Source: Bradyrhizobium quebecense (lineage in GTDB: Bacteria > Pseudomonadota > Alphaproteobacteria > Rhizobiales > Xanthobacteraceae). From it: a stretch of 64,000 nucleotides of DNA. Shown piece after piece: positions 45,842-55,984 of this stretch. The notes beneath the pieces are model-generated. The model worked only from the letters and a program-made list of their open reading frames with translations. It ran no database searches and was not told the DNA's origin. Made by a program: the position numbers and the translations under genes. Location: positions 7,068,001 through 7,132,000 of the forward strand of contig NZ_CP088022.1 of assembly GCF_013373795.3 (NCBI RefSeq), in the 5' to 3' direction. Numbering within the stretch: the stretch's first letter is position 1; each line of letters begins with the position of its first letter.

Positions 45842-46207
45842 GGGCGCTCCGGCTTCTTGCGGACCTTAACGCAAACCGTCGCGCCGGAGGAAGCGAAACC
45901 CCGCCCGGGATGGCCGTGCGGATGGCGATCCGCCGCCCGCAGGCAGCGAAAGGGCGTCCAGAGCGATCGGCCGGCAGCCGGTCCGCGCGCGGGCCCGCCG
46001 CGGAGGGGCAATGCCGACCGCGCGGCCGACCCAATCGGGTCTGCCGGGCGGATGCCGCCCGGAGGGATCACGACCTCGTTAGCGAGGGCGCGGCAGTCAA
46101 GCGGAAAATCGGCCGGGATGACGATCGCGGGCGCTGTTTTTAGGAGTTCTAAAACCACCCGCGGGCAAATGCTTGACCCTGTGACTACCTGCTGAAACAC
46201 AGGCCGC
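45842..46207. other. gap between the kinase gene and feoA
   Basis: 366 bases. No gene is supported. The right part holds the Irr-box-like palindrome and presumably the feoAB promoter. The left part is GC-rich without recognisable repeats and contains the kinase promoter. Confidence 0.5.
46137..46154 (+). promoter_or_regulatory. Irr-box (ICE)-like palindrome upstream of feoAB
   Basis: TTTTAGGAGTTCTAAAA has perfect 6-base arms TTTTAG and CTAAAA and partly matches the iron control element TTTAGAA...TTCTAAA bound by Irr in Bradyrhizobium. It is 54 bases from feoA, so iron control of feoAB is likely. Confidence 0.55.
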
Positions 46208-46495
46208 ATGACAGGCGATCCAAACTCCTCCCAGGATAACTTACGGGACATCCGGCTCGGACATGCGGATCGCGGTTTTGTCGGAAAAATCATCAGGCTC
46301 GATGCGCTCGTGACGGGTTCATCGCTCTCTCCGCAGGAGCTCGAGCAGCGCCTGGTGGAGATGGGATTTGTCGAGGGCGCGCGCGTGGAAATCCTGCATG
46401 AAGGTACGATCCGGCGGGATCCGATCGCGGTGCGCGTCGACAACATCACGATCGCGCTGCGCCGGAGCGAAGCCATGGCCGTGATCGTCCAATGA
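46208..46495 (+). CDS. feoA: ferrous iron transport protein A
   Basis: A 95-residue cytoplasmic SH3-like protein. The core GKIIRLDALVTGSSLSPQE, LVEMGFVEGARVEILHEG, and RRDPIAVRVDNITIALRRSEA is the FeoA fold. It is thought to assist FeoB in Fe(II) uptake. The last 30 bases couple to feoB by an ATGA overlap. A 15-residue N-terminal extension precedes the core. Confidence 0.93.
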   Translation: MTGDPNSSQDNLRDIRLGHADRGFVGKIIRLDALVTGSSLSPQELEQRLVEMGFVEGARVEILHEGTIRRDPIAVRVDNITIALRRSEAMAVIVQ

Positions 46496-48366
46496 CAACT
46501 GCATCCCTGCGCCTGGCGCTGGTCGGCGCGCCGAACACCGGCAAGACGTCGCTGTTCAACCGGTTGACCGGCAGTAGCCAGAAGGTCGCCAATTATCCCG
46601 GCGTCACCGTCGAACGCAAATCCGGCGGCTTCGTCACGCCGGAGGGCCGTAGCGTGACGGTGCTCGATCTGCCCGGCACCTATTCGCTGCGCGGCCGCAG
46701 CCCGGACGAGGAAATCACCCGCGATATCGTGCTCGGCCGCTTCAACGGCGAGGCGGTGCCCGATCTCGTGCTCTGCGTCGCGGACGCCACCAATCTGCGG
46801 CTGACCTTGCGGCTGGTGCTCGAACTGAAGCGCGTCGGCCGGCCGATGATGCTGGTGCTCAACATGATCGATATCGCGAGGCGCCGCGGCGTCACGATCG
46901 ATCTCGATCGCATGTCGCAGGAACTCGGCCTGCCGATCGTGACCTCGGTCGCGGTCCGCAAGGGCGGTGTCGACGAGCTCTTGAAGCGGACCGACGAATT
47001 CCTGGCGCGGTCGCATGAGGCGGCGGCCAGCGAGTGGGCGACGCCGACGATTGCCGACCTCAAGGCGGCGCAGCGCGAGGCGGACCGCATCATCGCGGCA
47101 GCCGTAACGCTGCCGACCAAGCCCGACACGCTGACCAACCGGATCGATTCCGTCGTGCTGCATCCGGTCTGGGGTCTCGTGATCCTGGCCGTGATCCTGT
47201 TCGTGATGTTCCAGGCGGTGTTCACCTGGGCGCAGCCGGCGATGGAATTGCTGTCGGACGGCTTCTCCGCGCTTGGGCAGCTGATCCACGATTTGCTGCC
47301 GGAAAGCTGGAGCCTGTTGCAGAGCTTCCTGCAGAACGGCCTGATCTCGGGCGTCGGCAGCGTCATCGTGTTCCTGCCGCAGATCATCATCATCTTCCTG
47401 TTCATCCTGCTGCTGGAAGATTTCGGCTACATGGCGCGCGCCGCATTCCTGATGGACCGCATCATGGGCGGCGCCGGGCTGCACGGCCGCGCCTTCATTC
47501 CGCTGCTGTCGAGTTTTGCCTGCGCCATCCCCGGCATCATGGCGACGCGGGTGATCGACAATCGCCGCGACCGCCTGACCACGATCCTGATCGCGCCGCT
47601 GATGACCTGCTCGGCGCGGATTCCGGTCTATACGCTGATCATCTCGGCCTTCGTTCCGGCGACCTCGCTGTGGGGCTTCGTCAATCTGCAGGGGCTCGTG
47701 ATGTTCGGTCTCTATGCCGCCGGCATCACCAGCGCGCTGACGGTCTCGGCGATCGCAAAGTTCTTCCTGTGGCGCGACCATGCGCCGGCGCCGTTCATGC
47801 TGGAATTGCCCGACTACAAGGTGCCGCGGCTGCGCAGCATCGCGATCGGCGTGCTCAATCGCGCGAAGATGTTCCTGTATCGCGCCGGCACCACGATCCT
47901 CTCGATGATGGTGCTGATCTGGTTCCTGGCCTCGTTCCCGACCGCGCCGGCCGGCGCCGAGGGGCCGGCGATCAACTACAGCTTTGCGGCGATGATCGGC
48001 CACGCGCTCGAGCCGCTGCTGCGGCCGATCGGCTTCAACTGGCAGATCGCGGTGGCGCTGATCCCGGGCATGGCGGCACGCGAGGTCGCGGTCGCGGCGC
48101 TCGGCACCGTCTATTCGATCGAGGGCGGCAAGGAGGCCGCCGAGCAGATCGGCCAGGTGCTGGCGCAGAAATGGTCGCTGGCGACCGCGCTGTCGATGCT
48201 GGTCTGGTACATCTTCGCCCCGCAATGCGCCTCGACGCTCGCGGTGATCCGCCGCGAGACCGGCGGCGCGAAGTGGATGGTGGTGACGTTCCTGTACATG
48301 CTCGCGCTGGCCTATGTCGCGAGCTTCCTGACCTTCAATTTGGCGCAGGCGCTGGGGCTGCATTAG
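46492..48366 (+). CDS. feoB: ferrous iron transporter B
   Basis: A 624-residue inner-membrane Fe(II) importer with a G-protein domain: G1 GAPNTGKTS (about 12-20), G3 DLPGTYSL and G4 NMID, then a helical domain and about ten membrane helices with the conserved gate motifs (LLEDFGYMARAAFLMDR, SFACAIPGIMATR, CSARIPVYTLIISAF). It is somewhat shorter than E. coli FeoB (773). It is coupled to feoA. The usual FeoC is absent, as in most alphaproteobacteria. Confidence 0.96.
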   Translation: MTTASLRLALVGAPNTGKTSLFNRLTGSSQKVANYPGVTVERKSGGFVTPEGRSVTVLDLPGTYSLRGRSPDEEITRDIVLGRFNGEAVPDLVLCVADATNLRLTLRLVLELKRVGRPMMLVLNMIDIARRRGVTIDLDRMSQELGLPIVTSVAVRKGGVDELLKRTDEFLARSHEAAASEWATPTIADLKAAQREADRIIAAAVTLPTKPDTLTNRIDSVVLHPVWGLVILAVILFVMFQAVFTWAQPAMELLSDGFSALGQLIHDLLPESWSLLQSFLQNGLISGVGSVIVFLPQIIIIFLFILLLEDFGYMARAAFLMDRIMGGAGLHGRAFIPLLSSFACAIPGIMATRVIDNRRDRLTTILIAPLMTCSARIPVYTLIISAFVPATSLWGFVNLQGLVMFGLYAAGITSALTVSAIAKFFLWRDHAPAPFMLELPDYKVPRLRSIAIGVLNRAKMFLYRAGTTILSMMVLIWFLASFPTAPAGAEGPAINYSFAAMIGHALEPLLRPIGFNWQIAVALIPGMAAREVAVAALGTVYSIEGGKEAAEQIGQVLAQKWSLATALSMLVWYIFAPQCASTLAVIRRETGGAKWMVVTFLYMLALAYVASFLTFNLAQALGLH

Positions 48367-48479
48367 CCGGGCCGTCGCGTTCTGTCGCGGCGGCAATGGG
48401 TGCAACCGGGCGGGCGACGAAGTAGAGTTCGTTCGGGGGCGCCTCCCGCGCATCCACGGGTTTCCTGCGAGACCACGCA

Positions 48480-51230
48480 ATGTCGACGTTCGGCCTGGAG
48501 CGGGTATTTTCGCCTCGAAGCATCGCTATTGTCGGCGGCAGCCCGCGGCCGTCGTCGCTCGGCGCGGCGGTGCTCCGAAACCTCAAGGCGAGCGGCTTCG
48601 CCGGCAGACTGGGCATCGTCAACCGGTACTATGCGGACGTTGATGGCCAGTCCACTGTTCCGGACCTGAAGTCACTCCCGTTCGTTCCGGACCTCGTCGT
48701 CATCAGCGCACCGGCGGCTGCGATCCCTGAGATCGTGGCGGAGGCAGGTCACGCCGGCGTTGCCGGCGCCGCGATCCTGTCGGCCGGTCTCGGCCATGGC
48801 ACAGGCTCGCGCGCGGAGATCGTGGAGCAGACGGCGCGGCGGCACGGCATGCGCCTGGTCGGGCCGAATTGCCTCGGCGTCATGGTGCCGCGCGCGAAAC
48901 TCAATGCGAGCTTCGCCTCCCATCAGCCGTCGGATGGCCATGTCGCGCTGATCTCGCAGTCCGGCGCGGTCGCGTCGGCGATGATCGAGTGGGCGGCTGA
49001 GCGGCGGCTCGGCTTCTCGGGCACCGCCTCGATCGGCGACCAGCTCGACGTCGACGTCGCCGACCTCTTGGATTATTTCGCGCTCGACGATCATACCAGC
49101 GCGATCCTGATCTACCTCGAAGCGGTCAAGGATGCGCGCAAGTTCATGTCGGCGGCGCGCGCCGCAGCGCGCATGAAGCCGGTCGTCGTCGTCAAGTCGG
49201 GGCGGATGGCGGAGGGGGCAAAGGCCGCCGCGACCCACACCGGGGCGCTGGCCGGCTCCGATGCGGTTTATGACGCCGCCTTCCGCCGCGCCGGCATGCT
49301 GCGCGTCTACGATCTTCGCCAGCTGTTTGACTGCGCCGAGCTGCTCGGCCGCGGCTTCGTGCCGCGCGGCAACCGGCTTGCGATCCTGACCAATGGCGGT
49401 GGGCTCGGCATCCTCGCGACCGATCGGCTGGCCGAGCTCGGCGGCATTCCCGCGACGCTGACGCCGCAGACCATCGCGCGGCTCGACGAGTTGCTGCCGC
49501 AGGGCTGGTCGTCAGCCAATCCCGTCGACATCGCAGGCGATGCCGATGCCGCCCGTTACGTGGTCGCGCTCAACGCGCTGCTCGATGACGCGAACAACGA
49601 TGCGGTCCTGGTCGCGAACGTGGAAACCGCGGCGGCGCCGGCGGAGGGCATTGCCGAGGCGGTGGCGCAGTGCGTGCGTGACCGCAGGACCAAACGAAGT
49701 GCGGTCGCCGCATTGGTGCTTGCAGCATGGGTCGGCGCCGACGAGCGCACCGGCGCGATCTTCGAGGCGGCCCGCATTCCATACTTCCCGACCGAGGACG
49801 ACGCAGTCCGCGCCTTCATGTATCTGGTGCGCTATCGCGAGGCCTCCACGGCGCTCGCCGCGACCCCGCCGGGCGTCGCATCGGTGTTCACGCCGGAGAC
49901 GGCCGCGGCGCGGCATGTGGTTGTGAAGGCGTTGTCGGAAGGGCGCGCCTGGCTCGATCCCGCCGAGATCGTCGCCCTGTTCGAGGCCTATCGCATTCCG
50001 ATCGTGACGACGGTCGTCGCTGACAGCGCCGAGGACGCCGCCGAGAAGGCGCTGCCGTTCCTCGCCGGGGGGCACGCGATCGTGGTCCGGGTGTTCTCGC
50101 GCGACATCAGGCACGCGTCCGAAGTCGGCGGCGTGATCCTCGACCTGCGCACCAAGGACAGCGTCGTCGAAGCGGCAAGGACGGTGCTTGAACGCGCCCG
50201 AAGCGCGCGGCCGGATGCGACGCTGCAAGGTGTGACGATCCAGCCGATGATCGTGCGGCGTGCGGCGCGCGAACTGATCCTCGGCATCGCCGACGATCCG
50301 ACCTTCGGCCCGGTGATCGTATTCGGCCGCGGCGGCCCTGCGGTCGAGGTGATCAACGACAAGGCGGTGGCGCTGCCGCCGCTCGACATGAATCTCGCCC
50401 ATGAGCTGGTCGGGCGGACGCGCGTCTCGCGGCTGCTCGGCGGCTATGGCGATGTGCCGGCCGTCCCGGCCGAATTGGTGCCGCTCACCCTGGTCAAGCT
50501 GGCGCAGATGGCGGCCGACATTCCTGAGGTCGCCGAGCTCGATATCAATCCGATGCTGGCGGACGAGACCGGTGTGCTCGCGCTCGATGCGCGGGTGGCG
50601 ATCCGCAAGCCGGCGCGGCTGTTCGCCGGTCAAACCAGACTGGCGGTCAGGCCCTATCCGTCGCAATGGGAGGGCGAGCTTGCGCTACGCGACGGCGCGC
50701 GCGTCACGGTGCGCCCGATGCGGCCGGAGGACGAGCCGATGGTCGCCGAGTTCTTCAAGCGCGTCACCGCCGAAGACCTCAGGCTGCGCTTCTTCCACGC
50801 GATGAAGGAATTCTCGCACGCCTTCATCGCGCGCCTCACCCAGCTCGACTATGCGCGCGCGATGGCCTTTGTGGCGCTCGATTCGGGCACCGGCGAGATG
50901 ATGGGGGCGGTCCGGCTGCACTCGGACTCGCTGTACCAGAACGCCGAATACGCGATCCTGCTGCAGTCCGATCTCAAGGGCAAAGGGCTTGGCTGGGCGC
51001 TGATGCAGCTCCTGATCCACTATGCGCGGTCGGAGGGATTGAAGCGTCTGTGCGGCCAGGTGCTGACCGAGAACACCACGATGATCGGGATGTGCCGCGA
51101 TCTCGGCTTCACCGTCACGATGGATCCGGAGGATCACAGCATCGTCGATGTCGTGCTCGACCTCGATCGATCCACGATCGATGCGGTCGGCGCCGATATC
51201 CTGATCCGACCCGCGGCGGCTGGCCGCTGA
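48480..51230 (+). CDS. Pat-like protein acetyltransferase: ADP-forming acyl-CoA synthetase plus GNAT
   Basis: 916 residues. An acyl-CoA synthetase (NDP-forming)-like part has the CoA-binding domain (SIAIVGGSPRPSSLGAAVL), the succinyl-CoA synthetase-like LISQSGAVASAMIEW, and an ATP-grasp region near 490-680. A C-terminal GNAT domain (about 720-885: VTVRPMRPEDEPMVAEFF, then GLGWALMQLLIHYARSEG) follows. This is the arrangement of the lysine acetyltransferases Pat/YfiQ, which switch off acetyl-CoA synthetase. The phosphorylated His of active synthetases (THTGALAGSD, His about 250) is present. The targets are unknown. Confidence 0.9.
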   Translation: MSTFGLERVFSPRSIAIVGGSPRPSSLGAAVLRNLKASGFAGRLGIVNRYYADVDGQSTVPDLKSLPFVPDLVVISAPAAAIPEIVAEAGHAGVAGAAILSAGLGHGTGSRAEIVEQTARRHGMRLVGPNCLGVMVPRAKLNASFASHQPSDGHVALISQSGAVASAMIEWAAERRLGFSGTASIGDQLDVDVADLLDYFALDDHTSAILIYLEAVKDARKFMSAARAAARMKPVVVVKSGRMAEGAKAAATHTGALAGSDAVYDAAFRRAGMLRVYDLRQLFDCAELLGRGFVPRGNRLAILTNGGGLGILATDRLAELGGIPATLTPQTIARLDELLPQGWSSANPVDIAGDADAARYVVALNALLDDANNDAVLVANVETAAAPAEGIAEAVAQCVRDRRTKRSAVAALVLAAWVGADERTGAIFEAARIPYFPTEDDAVRAFMYLVRYREASTALAATPPGVASVFTPETAAARHVVVKALSEGRAWLDPAEIVALFEAYRIPIVTTVVADSAEDAAEKALPFLAGGHAIVVRVFSRDIRHASEVGGVILDLRTKDSVVEAARTVLERARSARPDATLQGVTIQPMIVRRAARELILGIADDPTFGPVIVFGRGGPAVEVINDKAVALPPLDMNLAHELVGRTRVSRLLGGYGDVPAVPAELVPLTLVKLAQMAADIPEVAELDINPMLADETGVLALDARVAIRKPARLFAGQTRLAVRPYPSQWEGELALRDGARVTVRPMRPEDEPMVAEFFKRVTAEDLRLRFFHAMKEFSHAFIARLTQLDYARAMAFVALDSGTGEMMGAVRLHSDSLYQNAEYAILLQSDLKGKGLGWALMQLLIHYARSEGLKRLCGQVLTENTTMIGMCRDLGFTVTMDPEDHSIVDVVLDLDRSTIDAVGADILIRPAAAGR

Positions 51231-51258
51231 TCACAGCGCCAGCCGCGGCTGCGTCGGA

Positions 51259-52044
51259 TCAGATCTGGCGTTCGACCATCTTGAACTTGAGCTCGGCGAT
51301 CGCTTCCGAGGGATTGAGGCCCTTCGGGCACGCCTTGGCGCAGTTCATGATGGTGTGGCAGCGATAGAGGCGGAACGGATCCTCGAGATTGTCGAGCCGC
51401 TCGCCGGTCGCTTCATCGCGGGAATCGGTGACCCAGCGCGTCGCCTGCAGCAGCGCGGCGGGACCGAGGAAGCGCTCGCTGTTCCACCAGTAGCTCGGAC
51501 ATGAGGTCGAGCAACAGGCGCACAGGATGCACTCGTAGAGACCATCGAGCTTCTCGCGGTCCTCGTGGCTCTGCCTCCACTCCTTCTGCGGCGTCGGCGT
51601 CGTGGTCTTCAGCCACGGCTCGATCGAGGCATATTGGGCGTAGAAATTGGTGAGGTCGGGCACGAGGTCCTTGACCACCGGCTGGTGCGGCAGCGGGTTG
51701 ACCTTCACTGCGCCGCCGGCGCTCACGTCGTGCATCGACTTGGTGCAGGCCAGCGTGTTCTGGCCGTCGATGTTCATCGCGCAGGAGCCGCAGACGCCTT
51801 CGCGGCAGGAGCGGCGGAAGGTCAGCGTCGGATCGATGTGGTTCTTGATCCAGATCAGGCCGTCCAGCACCATCGGACCGCAATCATGGGTGTCGACGTA
51901 GTAGGTGTCGACGCTCGGATTCTTGCCGTCGTCCGGGTTCCAGCGATACACCCGGAATTCGCGCGTCTCGGTGGCACCGGCCGGCTTCGGCCAGGTCTTG
52001 CCGCCGGAAATCTTCGAATTCTTCGGAAGTGCGAATTCAACCAT
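51259..52044 (-). CDS. sdhB: succinate dehydrogenase iron-sulfur subunit
   Basis: 261 residues of complex II. The 2Fe-2S cysteines lie in [22 protein letters not shown], the 4Fe-4S cluster in [16 protein letters not shown], and the 3Fe-4S cluster in [17 protein letters not shown]. It passes electrons from FAD to ubiquinone. It is the last gene of sdhCDAB, starting 18 bases after sdhA, and ends 28 bases from the convergent Pat-like gene. Confidence 0.97.
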   Translation of the reverse strand: MVEFALPKNSKISGGKTWPKPAGATETREFRVYRWNPDDGKNPSVDTYYVDTHDCGPMVLDGLIWIKNHIDPTLTFRRSCREGVCGSCAMNIDGQNTLACTKSMHDVSAGGAVKVNPLPHQPVVKDLVPDLTNFYAQYASIEPWLKTTTPTPQKEWRQSHEDREKLDGLYECILCACCSTSCPSYWWNSERFLGPAALLQATRWVTDSRDEATGERLDNLEDPFRLYRCHTIMNCAKACPKGLNPSEAIAELKFKMVERQI

Positions 52045-52062
52045 GCTTGCTCGCCTTCGTTC

Positions 52063-53904
52063 TCAGTAGACCCGCGCCTTCGGCGGGATGTACTGCACAT
52101 CATTGGTCATCGTGTAGTCGTGGACGGGACGATAATCGATCGCGGTCTTGCCGGCCGGATCGATCCAGGTCAGCGTGTGCTTCATCCAGTTCTTGTCGTC
52201 GCGGGCCGAGAAGTCTTCGCGCGCATGCGCGCCGCGGCTTTCGGTGCGGTTGGCCGCCGAATCCATCGTCACGACCGCCTGCACGATCAGATTGTCGAAT
52301 TCCAGCGTCTCGATCAGGTCGGAATTCCACACCAGCGAGCGGTCGGAGACCGAAATGTCGCCGACGCCGCCATAGACCTTGTGGATCAGGTTCTGGCCTT
52401 CCTGCAGCACGTCGCCGGTGCGGAACACCGCGCAATTGTTCTGCATCACATGCTGCATGCTGTCGCGTAGCTTCGCGGTCGGCGTGCCGCCGGAGGCGTG
52501 GCGGAAGTGATCGAGCCGGCCGAGTGCGCGGTCGGCCGAATCCTTCGGCAGCTCCGGCTGCTTGGCGTTCGCCGTCAGCTTGTCGGCAAGGCGCAGCGCC
52601 GCGGCGCGCCCGAACACCACGAGGTCGATCAGCGAGTTGGAGCCGAGGCGGTTGGCGCCATGCACCGAGACGCAGGCGGCTTCGCCGATCGCCATCAGGC
52701 CCGGCACCACCGAATTGTCGTCGCCGTTGCGCTTGGTCAGCACCTCGGCGTGATAGTTGGTGGCAATGCCGCCCATGTTGTAGTGCACGGTCGGCACGAT
52801 CGGGATCGGCTCGCGGGTGACGTCGACATTGGCGAAAATCTTCGCCGATTCGGAGATGCCCGGCAGCCGCTCATGCAGCACCTTTGGATCGAGGTGATCA
52901 AGGTGCAGGAAGATGTGATCCTTCTTCTTGCCGACGCCGCGGCCTTCGCGGATTTCGATCGTCATCGCACGCGAGACGACGTCGCGCGAGGCGAGGTCCT
53001 TGGCCGATGGCGCGTAGCGCTCCATGAAGCGCTCGCCCTCGGAGTTGACGAGATAGCCGCCTTCGCCGCGGGCGCCTTCCGTGACGAGACAGCCCGAGCC
53101 GTAGATGCCGGTCGGATGGAACTGGACGAACTCCATGTCCTGCAGCGGCAGCCCGGCGCGCAGCACCATGCCGCCGCCGTCGCCGGTGCAGGTGTGTGCC
53201 GAGGTGCAGGAGGCATAGGCGCGGCCATAGCCGCCGGTCGCCAGGATCGTGGTCTGGGCGCGGAAGCGATGCAGCGTGCCGTCGTCGAGCTTGAGCGCGA
53301 TCACGCCGCGGCAGACGCCCTGGTCATCCATGATCAGGTCGATGGCGAAGAATTCGATGAAGAACTCGGCCGCGTGGCGCAGCGACTGGCCATACATCGT
53401 GTGCAGCATGGCGTGGCCGGTGCGATCTGCGGCGGCGCAGGTACGCTGCGCCTGGCCCTTGCCGTAGTCCAGGGTCATGCCGCCGAACGGGCGCTGATAG
53501 ATCTTGCCGTCCTCGGTGCGCGAGAACGGAACGCCCCAATGCTCGAGCTCGTAGACCGCGTCGGGCGCGTTGCGCACCATGTATTCGATCGCGTCCTGGT
53601 CGCCGAGCCAGTCCGACCCCTTCACGGTGTCGTACATGTGCCAGCGCCAGTCATCGGGATGCATGTTGCCGAGCGAGGCCGAGATGCCGCCCTGCGCCGC
53701 AACGGTGTGCGAGCGGGTCGGGAACACCTTGGTGATGCAGGCGGTGCGCAGGCCCGCTTCCGAGCAGCCGACCACGGCGCGCAGGCCCGCGCCGCCGGCG
53801 CCGACCACGACGACGTCGTAGGTGTGGTCCTGGATCGGGTAGGCCTTGCCATTGGTAGCCGGGCCACTGCCGTTGGTGGCCTTGCCGTTTCCTTCACCGG
53901 CCAT
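52063..53904 (-). CDS. sdhA: succinate dehydrogenase flavoprotein subunit
   Basis: 613 residues, the catalytic FAD subunit of complex II (succinate to fumarate). The FAD-binding [15 protein letters not shown] is followed by the covalent FAD-His in [18 protein letters not shown], then the active-site [21 protein letters not shown] and the C-terminal [10 protein letters not shown] 25-residue N-terminal extension ([18 protein letters not shown]) resembles a linker and is common in related genera. It follows sdhD by three bases. Confidence 0.97.
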   Translation of the reverse strand: MAGEGNGKATNGSGPATNGKAYPIQDHTYDVVVVGAGGAGLRAVVGCSEAGLRTACITKVFPTRSHTVAAQGGISASLGNMHPDDWRWHMYDTVKGSDWLGDQDAIEYMVRNAPDAVYELEHWGVPFSRTEDGKIYQRPFGGMTLDYGKGQAQRTCAAADRTGHAMLHTMYGQSLRHAAEFFIEFFAIDLIMDDQGVCRGVIALKLDDGTLHRFRAQTTILATGGYGRAYASCTSAHTCTGDGGGMVLRAGLPLQDMEFVQFHPTGIYGSGCLVTEGARGEGGYLVNSEGERFMERYAPSAKDLASRDVVSRAMTIEIREGRGVGKKKDHIFLHLDHLDPKVLHERLPGISESAKIFANVDVTREPIPIVPTVHYNMGGIATNYHAEVLTKRNGDDNSVVPGLMAIGEAACVSVHGANRLGSNSLIDLVVFGRAAALRLADKLTANAKQPELPKDSADRALGRLDHFRHASGGTPTAKLRDSMQHVMQNNCAVFRTGDVLQEGQNLIHKVYGGVGDISVSDRSLVWNSDLIETLEFDNLIVQAVVTMDSAANRTESRGAHAREDFSARDDKNWMKHTLTWIDPAGKTAIDYRPVHDYTMTNDVQYIPPKARVY

Positions 53905-53907
53905 GGG

Positions 53908-54300
53908 TTATACTCCCGACGACAATTTGAGGATTGCGTAGATCGAGGCCAATGCGACCGCGACGCAGAAGAAGTTGTTCGCCATCACGCAGGCGATCTT
54001 CAGCTTCTCGTTATGGATGTAGTCCTCGAACACGACCTGCATGCCGATCTTCATGTGCCAGGTGCTGGCGACGATGAAGAGCAGCAGGATGATGGCGATC
54101 GGGATCGAGCCGAGGATCTGTGCCGCGCCGGCATGATTGCGGCCGATCAGCATGATCACCACGACGATCACGGGAACGATCAGGAGCGTCATCGCAACCG
54201 CTGTGAGGCGCTGACGCCAGAAATCGCCCGTGCCGGTATGGGCGGAGCCGAGGCCGCGGACGCGCTCCAGCGGCGTGCGCATCGAAGAGGGGCCGCTCAT
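53908..54300 (-). CDS. sdhD: succinate dehydrogenase membrane anchor subunit
   Basis: 130 residues with three helices. The family motif TWHMKIGMQVVFEDYIH contains the His/Tyr side chains near heme b and the quinone site. It overlaps sdhC by four bases and lies three bases before sdhA, as in the typical sdhCDAB unit. Confidence 0.94.
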   Translation of the reverse strand: MSGPSSMRTPLERVRGLGSAHTGTGDFWRQRLTAVAMTLLIVPVIVVVIMLIGRNHAGAAQILGSIPIAIILLLFIVASTWHMKIGMQVVFEDYIHNEKLKIACVMANNFFCVAVALASIYAILKLSSGV

Positions 54301-54695
54301 CGTCCACCTCCAACCGCGTAGGCAATGATCCAGACCAGCACGGTCAGCACGATGCCGGCGACCAGCGCGCCCCAGGTCAGGGCTTCGCGCTCATTGGCCT
54401 TGAAGCCGTAGCCGAGGTCCCAGACGAAATGCCGGATGCCGCTGCACAGATGGTGCATCAGCGCCCACGTGTAGCCGAACACGATCAGCTTGCCGATCGC
54501 GCTGCCGGTGAAGGCCTGGACGTTGGCGTAGGCGGTCGGACCGGAGGCGGCTGCGATCAGCCACCAGGCGAGCAGCAGGGTGCCGAAATAGAGCGCCACA
54601 CCTGTGGCGCGGTGGACGATGGACAGCGCCATCGTCAGCGTCCACCGGTAGGTCTGCAAATGGGGTGAAAGCGGTCGTTCGATCCTGGCGGTCAT
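54297..54695 (-). CDS. sdhC: succinate dehydrogenase cytochrome b556 subunit
   Basis: 132 residues, three helices. LSPHLQTYRWTLTMALSIVHRATGVAL is the conserved N-terminal region and HHLCSGIRHFVWDLG supplies the heme-binding His. It is the first gene of the complex II operon, so the promoter should lie in the 229 bases upstream, where a TGGTATACCA palindrome is found. Confidence 0.95.
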   Translation of the reverse strand: MTARIERPLSPHLQTYRWTLTMALSIVHRATGVALYFGTLLLAWWLIAAASGPTAYANVQAFTGSAIGKLIVFGYTWALMHHLCSGIRHFVWDLGYGFKANEREALTWGALVAGIVLTVLVWIIAYAVGGGR

Positions 54696-54855
54696 CGGCG
54701 GGCTTTATGTTGTGAGGGACCGCGGCCGGCCCATCGGGGAACGCGGTAGAGGAGTTCTATTTACGGAGTCGGATCAGCCCGCGCAACGGCCAAATAGCCT
54801 TCGGTCGAACCGAAGTTCATTGTTAGAGTTGCCGAATTCTGATTGCTCCGCAGTG

Positions 54856-54865
54856 TGGTATACCA
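54856..54865. promoter_or_regulatory. TGGTATACCA palindrome upstream of sdhC
   Basis: A perfect 10-base palindrome of the TGGTnnACCA form bound by many FadR-type GntR regulators. It lies 161 bases from sdhC and 60 bases beyond the end of the LysR gene. No GntR gene lies in this window. Confidence 0.45.
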
Positions 54866-54924
54866 GATGCAAGGTCGAGTGAACCAAGAACTGAATCTGT
54901 AAATCCGTGGATCGACCGGCGCGT

Positions 54925-55842
54925 TTAACTGTGCACGGATGGGGCCCGGACGGCATCGATTTTACCCCATTGTTCCACCAGATAATCGACGAATGCCCTG
55001 ATCTTAGGCGATGCGAGGCGTGACGGCTGAAGCATCAGATGCAGCGGCGTCGGGGCCGGCTCATGATCGATCAGCAGGCGTTGCAGGCGGTCGCTCGCGA
55101 GATCGGACTGCACCTGCCACGATGGCGCGCAGACGATGCCCGCGCCCTCGCGCGCCGCGCTGACCAGTGCCTCGAGGCTATTCATCCAGAGCCGACCGGA
55201 TATGCGGAATTTGCGACCCGTCTTCGTGCCGTCGGCAAAGCGCCACTCCGCACTCCCTGGCGAATCGGAAAACACCAGGCAGTCATGCTCGGCAAGATCG
55301 TCCGGCGTCCGCGGCTCACCGCGCCGTGCGAGATAGTCAGGTGATGCGCACACAATCATCTGCAGATCGGTGAGCTTGCGTGCAACGAGCTGCGAATCGC
55401 GCAACCGGCCGATGCGGACCGCGAGATGGATATCCTCCTCGACCATATCGACGGCGCGGTCGATCAACAGCAGGTCGACGGCAACAGCCGGATAGCGGCG
55501 CAGAAACTCGACCAGCAACGGTGCGATCACGAGCCGCCCGATCAGGCTCGGCGAACTCAGCCGAATCCGGCCCGACGGCTGATGCGGGTCGCGCGCCAGC
55601 GCCGCCTCGATTTCCCTGACCTCGCCGAGAATCGATTTCGCGGGCTCGTAGAGAATTCGGCCGTCATCGGTCAGCGCGAGCCGGCGCGTGGTGCGCAGCA
55701 GGCGGGTGCCGAAATGCTCCTCGAGCGCGCTGATCTGGCGGCTGACCGAGGTTAGCGAGCTCGGCAGCGACCGCGCCGCCGCCGACAAGCTGCCGGTCTC
55801 GACTGCGCGGACAAAGGCCGCCATCGCCGCAAGCTGGTCCAA
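54925..55842 (-). CDS. LysR family transcriptional regulator
   Basis: 305 residues. The N-terminal helix-turn-helix (AARSLPSSLTSVSRQISALE) is followed by a type 2 periplasmic-binding-protein-like effector domain. The TTG at 55842 is the likely start: it begins the conserved LDQLAAMAAFVRAVETGS and has GGAAGGA just upstream. The longer frame from 55905, also TTG, has no such site. It is divergent from a TauE/SafE exporter gene, which it probably regulates. Confidence 0.9.
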   Translation of the reverse strand: MDQLAAMAAFVRAVETGSLSAAARSLPSSLTSVSRQISALEEHFGTRLLRTTRRLALTDDGRILYEPAKSILGEVREIEAALARDPHQPSGRIRLSSPSLIGRLVIAPLLVEFLRRYPAVAVDLLLIDRAVDMVEEDIHLAVRIGRLRDSQLVARKLTDLQMIVCASPDYLARRGEPRTPDDLAEHDCLVFSDSPGSAEWRFADGTKTGRKFRISGRLWMNSLEALVSAAREGAGIVCAPSWQVQSDLASDRLQRLLIDHEPAPTPLHLMLQPSRLASPKIRAFVDYLVEQWGKIDAVRAPSVHS

Positions 55843-55984
55843 GCTCGATCCTTCCGCATTTCGCAAGAGAGCCTGTTCACGAGCATAGATACTCCCGAAT
55901 CTCAAAAGGGGCTATTGCTGTCCGCGAACAGTCTCAAGACGGCGCTAATGCCTGCGTGCGGGCGCCAACCACTGCGCGAAGGAC

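Noticed and set aside
43748..46195. Long plus-strand frame opposite the histidine kinase
   Set aside because: It lies antisense to a gene with complete Cache, HisKA, HATPase and receiver motifs, and has low-complexity Arg/Gly/Glu composition.
45814..48480. Very long minus-strand open frame over feoAB and the kinase upstream region
   Set aside because: It is the mirror of feoB: high-GC codon use in the real gene creates an open antisense frame rich in Arg, Gln and His with no domain character.
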